DNA of 36,912 bases from UBA685 sp002299005 (GTDB lineage Bacteria; Pseudomonadota; Alphaproteobacteria; Puniceispirillales; Puniceispirillaceae): NCBI GenBank assembly GCA_963966775.1, contig CAXAAH010000015.1, positions 1 through 36,912 of the forward strand, given 5' to 3'. Position numbers and translations under genes: made by a program. Positions 25,084 through 31,978 of this stretch are shown here, one piece after another (position 1 is the stretch's first letter; the number at the start of each line of letters is the position of its first letter). A model generated the notes under the pieces. It searched no databases. It was not told the origin of the DNA and worked only from the letters and a program-made list of their open reading frames with translations.

Positions 25084-25275
25084 CTTCTTTATCCTTACTA
25101 AGCTGATTTGCACGCGCCTATTCAGGCTGTCACAAACCAGTTACGCTTAATCATATTGTTAGTTTTGACCCAAACGTCATGCCCCTAATCGCCTTGCATC
25201 GCCTCTCATCTGTCAATGAGCGACATCTTGACGGAAAGTCGCTAGCGCATCGGCACACAACGAAAACCAGCCTTT

Positions 25276-25596
25276 TTAAGAAGCGCCCTTCTCAAAGCCA
25301 CCATTCTCAACCAATTCTTTGACCCGTGATGACGGGTAATCAGCCTCAAGCGTCTCAGATAATGTTTTTGCTTCTGCTTCCAGCTCATCTGAACATGCCA
25401 CAGGCTCACCTTTGCGCCAATCAGCGAGGTAGTCATCTGTTGATTCTGCCCCGCCACGCATGGCCGCCTCATCAATCGCCAGCGCAAAGCGGCGGTGAAG
25501 TTCAATTTTTGCCTGTTCACGCTTACGGCCGCGGCCTTTTTCAGCGATTACCTGTGCGGGAATATCACGCCAATATAAGGTGGTAATTTGTGCCAT
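25276..25596 (-). CDS. Small 'virulence factor' family protein (PF13769-like), unknown function
   Basis: A 106-residue protein beginning MAQITTLYWRDIPAQVIAEKGRGRKREQAK, which fits the alphaproteobacterial family that Pfam calls Virulence_fact. No catalytic motif, signal peptide or membrane segment is seen. The middle is helical (ELHRRFALAIDEAAMRGG) and the C-terminal half is acidic. The family name has no demonstrated basis here. Its place between the DUF1638 gene and metF suggests an accessory role in one-carbon/corrinoid chemistry. AGGGA lies ahead of the ATG. A 192-base gap separates it from metF, so metF may have an additional promoter. Confidence 0.8.
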   Translation of the reverse strand: MAQITTLYWRDIPAQVIAEKGRGRKREQAKIELHRRFALAIDEAAMRGGAESTDDYLADWRKGEPVACSDELEAEAKTLSETLEADYPSSRVKELVENGGFEKGAS

Positions 25597-25676
25597 CAGA
25601 TCTATCCCTATTCATTCTCTCATTTTAAATGCTACGCGCTAAATCTCGCCCGCAACGATACTTATCTATGCGCGGC

Positions 25677-26279
25677 TTATTTATGCACGGCTGCCTGTCG
25701 CAAAAATGTGTTAAATTCGCCATAGCCTGTCAAACGATACTCAAAGCGCAAGCCCAATTCAGCCGCACAATCTATCGCCTTGGCTTTTAATTTATCATCC
25801 TCAACCTGCGCCAAATATAAAAAACGCGTATAATGTTGGAAATACATATCACGCAATTCAGGATGCGCACGCAGGCCCATGCCTTTCATCACGATGCGTT
25901 CAAAATGGCGCACCATATAGTCTGTGACAAAAAACGTGCCTAATTCTGCTTCCATCTCATCATCAAATTGCGCCTTGCCCATATACATCTCATAACAATG
26001 CGGGCCCGCAATGCGTTCAACGTCTTCTTCGGCAAGCAGAACGTCAATATCGCCGCCTGTGCCACAATCGCCATAGGCCACAATGATGGTGCGGTTTTTC
26101 TTTTTCAGATTTTTGATTTTTGTGCGCAGACCTGGCACGATTTTCTCTGGCGTATTATGCCAAGACGCAGGAAGGCAGGTTAGCTCAACCTGCCCTTCTG
26201 GAAATTGTTCAATAAGCTCGACAAGCTCTTTGGCTAGCGCACCGCAACCTAAAATCGTAAGGCCCGCAGACGCTGCCAT
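25677..26279 (-). CDS. DUF1638 family protein associated with corrinoid methyltransferases
   Basis: The 200-residue protein starts ASAGLTILGCGALAKELVELI and contains the DUF1638-type core YGDCGTGGDIDVLLAEEDVERIAGPHCYEMYMG, with conserved Cys, His and acidic residues that could bind a metal or small molecule. The family recurs beside corrinoid proteins and methyltransferases in methanogens and Proteobacteria but has no proven activity. I chose the ATG at 26279; an in-frame TTG precedes it. It starts eight bases after the corrinoid gene stop, so the two are almost certainly cotranscribed and likely cooperate. Confidence 0.85.
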   Translation of the reverse strand: MAASAGLTILGCGALAKELVELIEQFPEGQVELTCLPASWHNTPEKIVPGLRTKIKNLKKKNRTIIVAYGDCGTGGDIDVLLAEEDVERIAGPHCYEMYMGKAQFDDEMEAELGTFFVTDYMVRHFERIVMKGMGLRAHPELRDMYFQHYTRFLYLAQVEDDKLKAKAIDCAAELGLRFEYRLTGYGEFNTFLRQAAVHK

Positions 26280-26287
26280 CAATCGGC

Positions 26288-26989
26288 CTAGCCAGCTGCC
26301 TGTGCAGCAAATTTCTTTGCGATAAGCTCTTTAGCTGTCTCAACAGCGACCGCCGCATCACGGCAATAAGCATCCGCGCCAACTGATTCGCCAAAGGCTT
26401 CGTTCAATGGCGCACCACCGACAAGCACGATATAATCATCGCGAATACCTTTTTCGATCATCGCATCAACAACGACCTTCATATAAGGCATGGTTGTTGT
26501 CAGCAAAGCGGACATGCCAAGGATATCTGGCTTATGCTCTTCAATCGCATCAAGGTAGTTTTCGACAGGGTTGTTGATACCAATATCAATCACATCGAAA
26601 CCAGCCCCTTCAAGCATCATTGAGACAAGATTCTTGCCAATATCATGGATATCGCCTTTGACTGTGCCAATAACGACCGTGCCAACACGCGGCGCACCTG
26701 TCTCAGCCAATAGCGGGCGCAGAACCGTCATGCCTGACTTCATCGCATTCGCCGCCATCAACACTTCTGGCACAAACAGGATACCATCGCGGAAATCAAT
26801 CCCGACAATCGTCATACCTTCAACAAGCGCCTTTGTTAGGACCTCATAAGGTGTCCACTTACGCTCAAGCAAGATATTCACGCCTTCAACGACTTCTTCT
26901 TGCATGCCATCATACAGATCATCATGCATCTGTTGCACAAGCTCTTCATCGTCCAATTCAGCTAGGATGATATCATCTTCGTCAGCCAT
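26288..26989 (-). CDS. Cobalamin-binding corrinoid protein (MtbC/MetH B12-domain type)
   Basis: The methyl-carrying protein of the series. It has a helical cap domain (about 20-95), then the Rossmann-like B12 domain with GDIHDIGKN (112-120; His115 is the expected lower cobalt ligand), SALLTTTM (160-167) and GGAPLN (191-196). The 233-residue length fits stand-alone corrinoid proteins. The first 36 residues contain 15 acidic residues and no Lys or Arg. GGGAG precedes the ATG. It is the first gene of the minus-strand operon that ends with the activator. It probably accepts methyl from the folate-dependent partner encoded downstream. Confidence 0.95.
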   Translation of the reverse strand: MADEDDIILAELDDEELVQQMHDDLYDGMQEEVVEGVNILLERKWTPYEVLTKALVEGMTIVGIDFRDGILFVPEVLMAANAMKSGMTVLRPLLAETGAPRVGTVVIGTVKGDIHDIGKNLVSMMLEGAGFDVIDIGINNPVENYLDAIEEHKPDILGMSALLTTTMPYMKVVVDAMIEKGIRDDYIVLVGGAPLNEAFGESVGADAYCRDAAVAVETAKELIAKKFAAQAAG

Positions 26990-27023
26990 GTTTAGCTCCC
27001 ATCATGCAGGTCTTAACTTACCC

Positions 27024-27054
27024 AATATAACGGCCCTGTTCTTAACGCTCGCAA
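27024..27054 (-). promoter_or_regulatory. Weak candidate promoter for the corrinoid operon
   Basis: On the minus strand TTGCGA (plus-strand 27049-27054) lies 19 bases before TATATT (27024-27029). The boxes match 4 of 6 and 5 of 6 consensus positions but the spacing is two bases longer than ideal. The 209-base gap upstream of the operon contains no riboswitch I recognise (cobalamin, SAM, SAH and folate types were considered). Confidence 0.3.
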
Positions 27055-27198
27055 TCTCTTACCAGCAGCAGTATCAGAAGGACCCCAATAAAACTCTTAT
27101 CCCTCACCTAAATCATTTGTAAGGAGATGGCAAATCCCACCTTTCGACTGATTCTAGTTTATCAGCGACATTTCCGCCCTATGGGATGAAAAAATGAC

Positions 27199-27759
27199 CT
27201 ATTTTTCGGTCTCATCTATTTGATATTTCGTCAAAATAGGCACAGTGGCGACGGCGAATAAAAGCGATAGACCTGTGAGGCCAAAGACTTTGAAATTCAC
27301 CCACGCATCTGTCGATAATGTGCGCCACGCAATCTCATTGGCAATCGCAGAGCTTGTGAACATAGCCATCCAAATATAAGTCATCTTGCGCCAGCCTTCA
27401 TCATGCATCTTCATCGATTGCCCAAGCATCGCCTTTAGCGGGTTACGCCCCAAAAGCTGGCCCGCGCCAAGCACGATGGCAAATAAGGCCGAGATAACGG
27501 TTGGCTTGATTTTGATAAAGAACTCATCCTCGGTGACCAGCGTCAAAGTGCCAAAGAACACGACCGCCACACATCCCAAAGCAGGGACAAGCGGAATGCG
27601 CTTATCTAATTGCCATGATAGGCCAAGCGCGATAATCGTCGCCACCACAAGCACCGCTGTGCCATAGAAAATACCCGCGGTATAATTGGTGACGAAAAAC
27701 AAAATCAATGGCCCAAATTCAAGCAATGGGCGTGATTTTCTAGCTGATTCCTGTGTCAT
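27199..27759 (-). CDS. yciB: Inner-membrane-spanning protein YciB (septation protein A family)
   Basis: A 186-residue polytopic inner-membrane protein with about five helices: GPLILFFVTNYTAGIFYG, TAVLVVATIIALGLSW, LVPALGCVAVVFFGTLTL, a segment near VISALFAIVLGAGQLLG, and VFGLTGLSLLFAVATVPIL. The family hallmarks FFxTNxxxGI, WVNFKVFG and the W-rich NEIAWR segment are visible. YciB homologues affect septation and envelope integrity in several bacteria; the mechanism is not settled. It sits 41 bases downstream of dusA on the same strand. Confidence 0.92.
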   Translation of the reverse strand: MTQESARKSRPLLEFGPLILFFVTNYTAGIFYGTAVLVVATIIALGLSWQLDKRIPLVPALGCVAVVFFGTLTLVTEDEFFIKIKPTVISALFAIVLGAGQLLGRNPLKAMLGQSMKMHDEGWRKMTYIWMAMFTSSAIANEIAWRTLSTDAWVNFKVFGLTGLSLLFAVATVPILTKYQIDETEK

Positions 27760-27800
27760 GATGTGACTTTCTGCTTTTGGTCAAATTAAGTCTATTTATC

Positions 27801-28820
27801 TTAGGCGGCCTGCCATTTGGCAATACGCTCTTCTATTTGATAGGCGGCGGCGGCCAATTTACGCGCATCTGTCTCGCCCCGCAACTCTTCGCCTAGCACA
27901 CGTCGCCACTGTCTTGCGCCGCTATTGCCATTATAAAGGCCCAACATATGGCGCGTTATGGCATGCATTTTCACCCCATCAGCGATTTGCGCGGCCGCAT
28001 AATCCGCCATCTTTTCCATGACATCCACGCGGCTGACAGGCGCACGACCAAAGGCTGCCTCGCCAATCTCTGAGAGGATATAGGGCGTTTTATAAGCCGC
28101 GCGGCCTATCATCACCCCATCAAAGCGCGCCATCTCGGCGCAGGCGGTGTCTGTTGTGACAATACCGCCATTCAGATAAATCTCTAAATCAGGGCGTCTT
28201 TGCTTCAAGCGGTAAGCACGTTCATAATCAAGCGGCGGGATATCACGATTTTCCTTTGGGCTCAGGCCAGAGAGCCACGCTTTACGCGCATGCAGATAGA
28301 TGATTTTCACCCCGCTATCAGCAACCGCATCGACAAAGGTATCAAGCCCTGCCTCTTCATCCATATCATCAATACCAATGCGGCATTTCACTGTCATAGG
28401 GATATCACTTGCGCCCATCATCGCCGTCATACAGCGCGCCACAAGCTCTGGTTCTGCCATCAGGCAGGCACCAAACCGCCCTGATTGCACCCTATCCGAA
28501 GGACAGCCGACATTCAGGTTAATCTCATCAAAATGATAAGGTGCCACCGCCTCAACCGCGCGCGCCAATTTATCAGGGTGAGAGCTACCAAGCTGAAGCG
28601 CTAGCGGGTGTTCGCTTTCATCATGCGCACAAAACCGCTCAGCGCCGGCATGGATAATCGCATCTGCTGTGACCATCTCGGTAAAAAGCAACGCATCAGG
28701 GCTCAGCAAGCGGTGAAAGACCCGGCAGTGCCTATCCGTCCAATCCATCATCGGTGCCACAGACAGACGGCGGTCTATGCCATCTGCTGAGATGCCTTTG
28801 ATTTTGTTGGATTCTTCCAC
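27801..28820 (-). CDS. dusA: tRNA-dihydrouridine synthase (DusA type)
   Basis: This FMN enzyme reduces uridines in tRNA D-loops. SVAPMMDWTDRHCR (about 20-33), NVGCPSDRVQSGRFGACLM (about 103-121, with the proton-donor Cys), LHARKAWLSGLSPKENR and LNGGI match DusA, which acts at U20/U20a, better than DusB or DusC. At 339 residues it is full length. The start is a GTG at 28820 preceded by GGAG at eight bases; the next ATG would cut into the FMN-binding N-terminus. It reads away from the exported EEP gene and probably cotranscribes with yciB. Confidence 0.94.
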   Translation of the reverse strand: MEESNKIKGISADGIDRRLSVAPMMDWTDRHCRVFHRLLSPDALLFTEMVTADAIIHAGAERFCAHDESEHPLALQLGSSHPDKLARAVEAVAPYHFDEINLNVGCPSDRVQSGRFGACLMAEPELVARCMTAMMGASDIPMTVKCRIGIDDMDEEAGLDTFVDAVADSGVKIIYLHARKAWLSGLSPKENRDIPPLDYERAYRLKQRRPDLEIYLNGGIVTTDTACAEMARFDGVMIGRAAYKTPYILSEIGEAAFGRAPVSRVDVMEKMADYAAAQIADGVKMHAITRHMLGLYNGNSGARQWRRVLGEELRGETDARKLAAAAYQIEERIAKWQAA

Positions 28821-28857
28821 TTATACGCTCCGCAATATCGAAGTTCATAATATTACT

Positions 28858-28886
28858 AGCATTTCCTATAGCTTGCTTATTGTCAA
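28858..28886 (-). promoter_or_regulatory. Candidate promoter for dusA-yciB
   Basis: A perfect -35 box TTGACA (plus-strand 28881-28886, read on the minus strand) is followed after 17 bases by AATGCT (28858-28863), which keeps the key A2 and T6 of the -10 consensus but only 3 of 6 positions overall. It lies about 40 bases before the GTG start. Confidence 0.4.
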
Positions 28887-28912
28887 ATGTCTGCAAAATT
28901 AGCAAAAACTCA

Positions 28913-28918
28913 TATAAT
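28913..28918 (+). promoter_or_regulatory. Candidate -10 box for the exported EEP gene
   Basis: A perfect TATAAT lies 70 bases before the start codon. The best -35 at a normal distance (CTGCAA, 17 bases upstream) matches only 3 of 6 positions, so this could be activator dependent or not a promoter. The window between dusA and this gene is AT-rich overall. Confidence 0.35.
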
Positions 28919-28987
28919 TCTTGCACTCATCCTGTGCGCGCTCTAGCTTCGTGCGGGATTAATAAACGCTATCTTCGAGGAGACCAC

Positions 28988-29941
28988 ATGATGAAGCGCT
29001 TTGGCATTTTGGCATTACCCCTATTAATGAGCTTTGAGGCACATGCCCTCACATTTAAATCTGGCGGGTCTATTTCTGGCGGTGATAATGTTAAAATCAC
29101 AGAAGACGTCATTGCCGCTTGTGCCAGTGATGCCTTCACCGCGCCTGTGACCGATACCATCCAAGCGATGTCTTTTAACATCCGCTATGACAATTCAGGT
29201 GATGGCAAAAATAAATGGGAATATCGCATCCCAAAGGTCACCGCGATGTTTGATAAGCATGATGTCGATTTGGGCGGCCTGCAAGAAGTCTTGCACAACC
29301 AATTCACCACCCTGCAAGCGCTTATGCCGCAATATGAATTTGTCGGCGTTGGCCGCGATGATGGCAAGACAGAGGGCGAATATGCGCCGATTTTCTATCG
29401 CAAATCAGCGTTTGATCTCATCGACACAAAGACCGTGTGGCTAAGTGAGACGCCTGACGAGGTTGGCTCGCGTGGCTGGGATGCCGCCCTGCCGCGCATT
29501 ACCACCTTTGCCACTTTGCGCCACAAATCATCAGATAAGCTTATCCTGTTAGGAAGCGCCCATTATGACCATCGCGGCAAAGGCGCGCGTGTCAAAAGCG
29601 GGGCCGTCATCCATGATTACATCACCAAGGCGCGTGAAGCCAATGACATTGAAATGGTCATCCTTACAGGTGATTTTAATGATATCCCGAATTCACAAAC
29701 AACCAAGGCGATTGAAAATAAGAACTGCCTGTTTGATGCCAGACGTATGGCAAAGGAAAAGACAGGGCCTAATTCAACATGGAATGGCTTCCGTTCAGTC
29801 GCCGCCTATGAGCGCTGGGACTATGTCTTCACAAACCCGGCGACGCCTATTGTCAAACATGTGATTGATGACAGCAAAATTGATGGGCGCTTCCCGTCTG
29901 ACCATCTGCCTGTGATTGTCTCACTAGGCGCGCCTCAATAA
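28988..29941 (+). CDS. Exported endonuclease/exonuclease/phosphatase (EEP) family hydrolase
   Basis: A metal-dependent phosphodiesterase or nuclease of the DNase I-like fold. Catalytic motifs are complete: Asn64 in MSFNIRYDN, Glu100 in GGLQEV, His192 in GSAHYDHRG, Asp229/Asn231 in LTGDFNDIP, Asp278 in WDYVF, and Asp305/His306 in PSDHLPV. A signal peptide covers about 1-20 (MMKRFGILALPLLMS..AHA), so the enzyme is exported to the periplasm or beyond. I chose the ATG at 28988 because GAGGAG precedes it and it yields the signal peptide; the frame stays open 108 bases upstream without support. Substrate unknown: nucleic acid, phospholipid or sugar phosphate are possible. It ends in a strong terminator. 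Confidence 0.92.
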   Translation: MMKRFGILALPLLMSFEAHALTFKSGGSISGGDNVKITEDVIAACASDAFTAPVTDTIQAMSFNIRYDNSGDGKNKWEYRIPKVTAMFDKHDVDLGGLQEVLHNQFTTLQALMPQYEFVGVGRDDGKTEGEYAPIFYRKSAFDLIDTKTVWLSETPDEVGSRGWDAALPRITTFATLRHKSSDKLILLGSAHYDHRGKGARVKSGAVIHDYITKAREANDIEMVILTGDFNDIPNSQTTKAIENKNCLFDARRMAKEKTGPNSTWNGFRSVAAYERWDYVFTNPATPIVKHVIDDSKIDGRFPSDHLPVIVSLGAPQ

Positions 29942-29966
29942 GCGCCTGTCAGATAAAGAGATAAAG

Positions 29967-29998
29967 GGTGCCGGATAAATAATCGCGGCACCTTTTTT
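29967..29998 (+). terminator. Intrinsic terminator after the exported EEP gene
   Basis: GGTGCCG pairs with CGGCACC (7 bp, 12-base loop) and is followed by TTTTTTATTT. It lies between the convergent EEP and hisD-like genes. On the opposite strand the hairpin is followed only by CTTTATC, so it mainly serves the plus strand. Confidence 0.88.
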
Positions 29999-30000
29999 AT

Positions 30001-31329
30001 TTACCCATCTTCATCCAAGATTTTTTGGCGCAGGGACGAGGCCGCATTCGCATGCGCATCAAAGCCTTCATAACGCGCAAATATCTCAGTCTTTGGGCCC
30101 ATCTCAGCAAAGCCTTGCTTATTGACCATGCCAACAGAGCTCATCTTCATGAAATCCATCACGCCAAGCGGTGAGTGAATATGCGCCGCCGCAGATGTTG
30201 GCAGAACGCAATTCGGCCCCATCATGTAATTAGCCAATGAGCCCGCGGCATATTCGCCAAGCAACACTTCTGAGGCATGCAAGATATGCGGCAAATGCGC
30301 CTCGGCATCTTTGGACAAAATCTGGCAATGTTCCGGCGCGTAATCATTGATAAATTGATAGGCCTGCTCTTTATCTTTGGTCAAAACGATGCCGCCCCGT
30401 GGGCCCGCAAGCACCGCAGAGGCATAATCAACACGCTCTTCACTCATCTGCTCATAGAATGTCGGAATGGCTTTTCTTGCCTCTTCTGCCAGCTCTTTTG
30501 ACCATGTGACCAAAAAGCCTGAACTGTCGGCGCCATGTTCTGACTCAATCAAAATATCAAGCGCGGCAAGACGCGGCGAGACACTCTCATCTGCCAGCAC
30601 AATCACCTCTGATGGGCCCGCCGGCAAGCGTGAGCCAATCTCATCTGCCAACACTTTTTTGGCCGCGACAAACCAAGGGCTACCGGGCCCTTCGATTTTC
30701 AAACATTTCGGAATTGATTGCGTACCAAAGGCCGCCGCGGCAACCGCTAAGGGGCCGCCTGCACGGGCAACTTTTTTCACACCTGCCAGACGCGCGGCAA
30801 CCAAAGTCGCGGGGTCAATTTCACCATCAGGGCCGGGCGGCGTTAGGATAATTGGCTCAATGACACCTGCGACAACCGCCGGAATAGCTGTCATCAAAGT
30901 GACAGACGGAAAAGAGCCCTTACCACGCGGCGAATAAAGCGCGACAGACTGCAGTGGCGTGGCGCGCTCCCCAACCTTGACGCCGTCTCTTATCTCGGTC
31001 CACCAAATATCTTGCGGCTTTTGCATCTCATGAAAGCGGCGAATATTATCGGCCGCATAGCGCAAGACCTCAATAAATTCATCATCCAGCGTCTCAAAAG
31101 CGGCCTCAAATTCAGCCTCAGTTGCAAGCAAAGCGGCAGGGTCAATATCTGCGCCGTCAAATTGCTTGATAAAGCGCGCAATGGCCGCATCACCTTCTTG
31201 GCGCACAGCCTCGATAACGGGGGTGACTTTCTCGATATAATCGGACAGATCATCCTCAGCACGCAGGCATAATTTTGCACGCTCAGACCTGCTAAGGGCG
31301 TCATAATCATAAAGGGCGATGTCTCTCAT
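30001..31329 (-). CDS. Histidinol dehydrogenase family NAD-dependent dehydrogenase (possibly not true HisD)
   Basis: The 442-residue protein aligns by motif with HisD throughout. The general-base pair Glu333-His334 (APEH), His265, Asp392 and His426 are kept. However, the position of the zinc ligand Gln (E. coli Gln259) appears as Glu262 (IESEH), the NAD-loop GPGN reads GPGS (214-217), and GPNHVLPT reads GPNCVLPT (371-378). These changes match HisD paralogues I remember in non-histidine contexts (for example with GPNAVLPT). No other his gene is nearby. It could still be the biosynthetic enzyme, converting histidinol to histidine, so I leave the symbol empty. It shares its strand with DUF1491 and the SdhAF4-like gene. 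Confidence 0.85.
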   Translation of the reverse strand: MRDIALYDYDALSRSERAKLCLRAEDDLSDYIEKVTPVIEAVRQEGDAAIARFIKQFDGADIDPAALLATEAEFEAAFETLDDEFIEVLRYAADNIRRFHEMQKPQDIWWTEIRDGVKVGERATPLQSVALYSPRGKGSFPSVTLMTAIPAVVAGVIEPIILTPPGPDGEIDPATLVAARLAGVKKVARAGGPLAVAAAAFGTQSIPKCLKIEGPGSPWFVAAKKVLADEIGSRLPAGPSEVIVLADESVSPRLAALDILIESEHGADSSGFLVTWSKELAEEARKAIPTFYEQMSEERVDYASAVLAGPRGGIVLTKDKEQAYQFINDYAPEHCQILSKDAEAHLPHILHASEVLLGEYAAGSLANYMMGPNCVLPTSAAAHIHSPLGVMDFMKMSSVGMVNKQGFAEMGPKTEIFARYEGFDAHANAASSLRQKILDEDG

Positions 31330-31387
31330 CAGCGCATACCTGCTAGTAAGGGGGTGTTTGTTTGGCTCTTGCTACTTGTCGCTCTAT

Positions 31388-31717
31388 TTAAGCCATTTGC
31401 GTGAAAAGTTGTAGCCCCTTTTCACCTGTTGTTGAAATAACCCAACAATCATCATCACGGTCAATCTCTCTTGCGACCATGGCTGAGATCTCATCATTGG
31501 GCAATGGTTCCTCGCCGCTAATCGCCCGATATTCATAGATGCCGTCAAAATTAATCGCTCTGGTATAAAGGCGCGCATGCGTCATAGTGTCTTCGACTTC
31601 GATAAAGATGATGCCTGAATCAGGGTCACCTTTTTTCATCACATAAAACGGAATGACCTGTTGGTCTGCCAAGCGCATGGCGGCGTTGACAAGCAATTGT
31701 GATTTTAACTTTGCCAT
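31388..31717 (-). CDS. DUF1491 family protein
   Basis: A 109-residue cytoplasmic protein of the alphaproteobacterial DUF1491 family: KLKSQLLVNAAMRLADQQVIPFYVMKKGDPDSGIIFIEV, then TRAINFDGIYEYRAI and EIDRDDDCWVISTTGEKG. Function is unknown. It has no signal peptide or membrane helix. I chose the ATG at 31717, with AAGGGCG about eight bases upstream; an in-frame TTG lies directly before it. It starts 12 bases after the SdhAF4-like gene and is followed 58 bases later by the hisD-like gene. Confidence 0.88.
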   Translation of the reverse strand: MAKLKSQLLVNAAMRLADQQVIPFYVMKKGDPDSGIIFIEVEDTMTHARLYTRAINFDGIYEYRAISGEEPLPNDEISAMVAREIDRDDDCWVISTTGEKGLQLFTQMA

Positions 31718-31729
31718 CAAAGACGCCCT

Positions 31730-31921
31730 TTAAAAATCGGTGCAACGACCGCCAGATTCCCAATCACCAAACCGTGTTGGCTCAGGCCCTTTCGGCCCGC
31801 CGCGCTCAGTGGGATCTTTTGACGGCTGTGCTTGAGGCTTATCTGCTGTTACTTGGGCCCCAGACTGGCTCGCAGAGGTGTCTTTTTCGTCTGTTTTTGT
31901 TATTTTCGTCATAATAACCAT
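31730..31921 (-). CDS. DUF1674 protein, succinate dehydrogenase assembly factor 4-like
   Basis: A 63-residue protein with a disordered, Lys/Asp/Gln-rich N-terminus and the diagnostic C-terminal motif PKGPEPTRFGDWESGGRCTDF. That ending is the signature of DUF1674/SdhAF4, whose eukaryotic member binds flavinylated SdhA and protects it during complex II assembly. The bacterial role is inferred from this similarity. The exact start is uncertain: ATG codons at 31921 and 31912 are both possible and neither has a good ribosome site. It reads away from rsmB with only 57 bases between the starts. Confidence 0.85.
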   Translation of the reverse strand: MVIMTKITKTDEKDTSASQSGAQVTADKPQAQPSKDPTERGGPKGPEPTRFGDWESGGRCTDF

Positions 31922-31978
31922 TATATGGCATCAAATCAGGGATAGACAAGGGATACTCATCTGGTTGATAACAGGCAC

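Noticed and set aside
27184..27211. Possible terminator after yciB (GACC...GGTC followed by ATTTTTTC on the minus strand)
   Set aside because: The stem is only four base pairs with an eight-base loop, too weak to call.
28880..28987. Upstream extension of the exported EEP gene by 36 codons
   Set aside because: It overlaps the promoter-like TATAAT, lacks a ribosome site, and would bury the clear signal peptide that starts at 28988.
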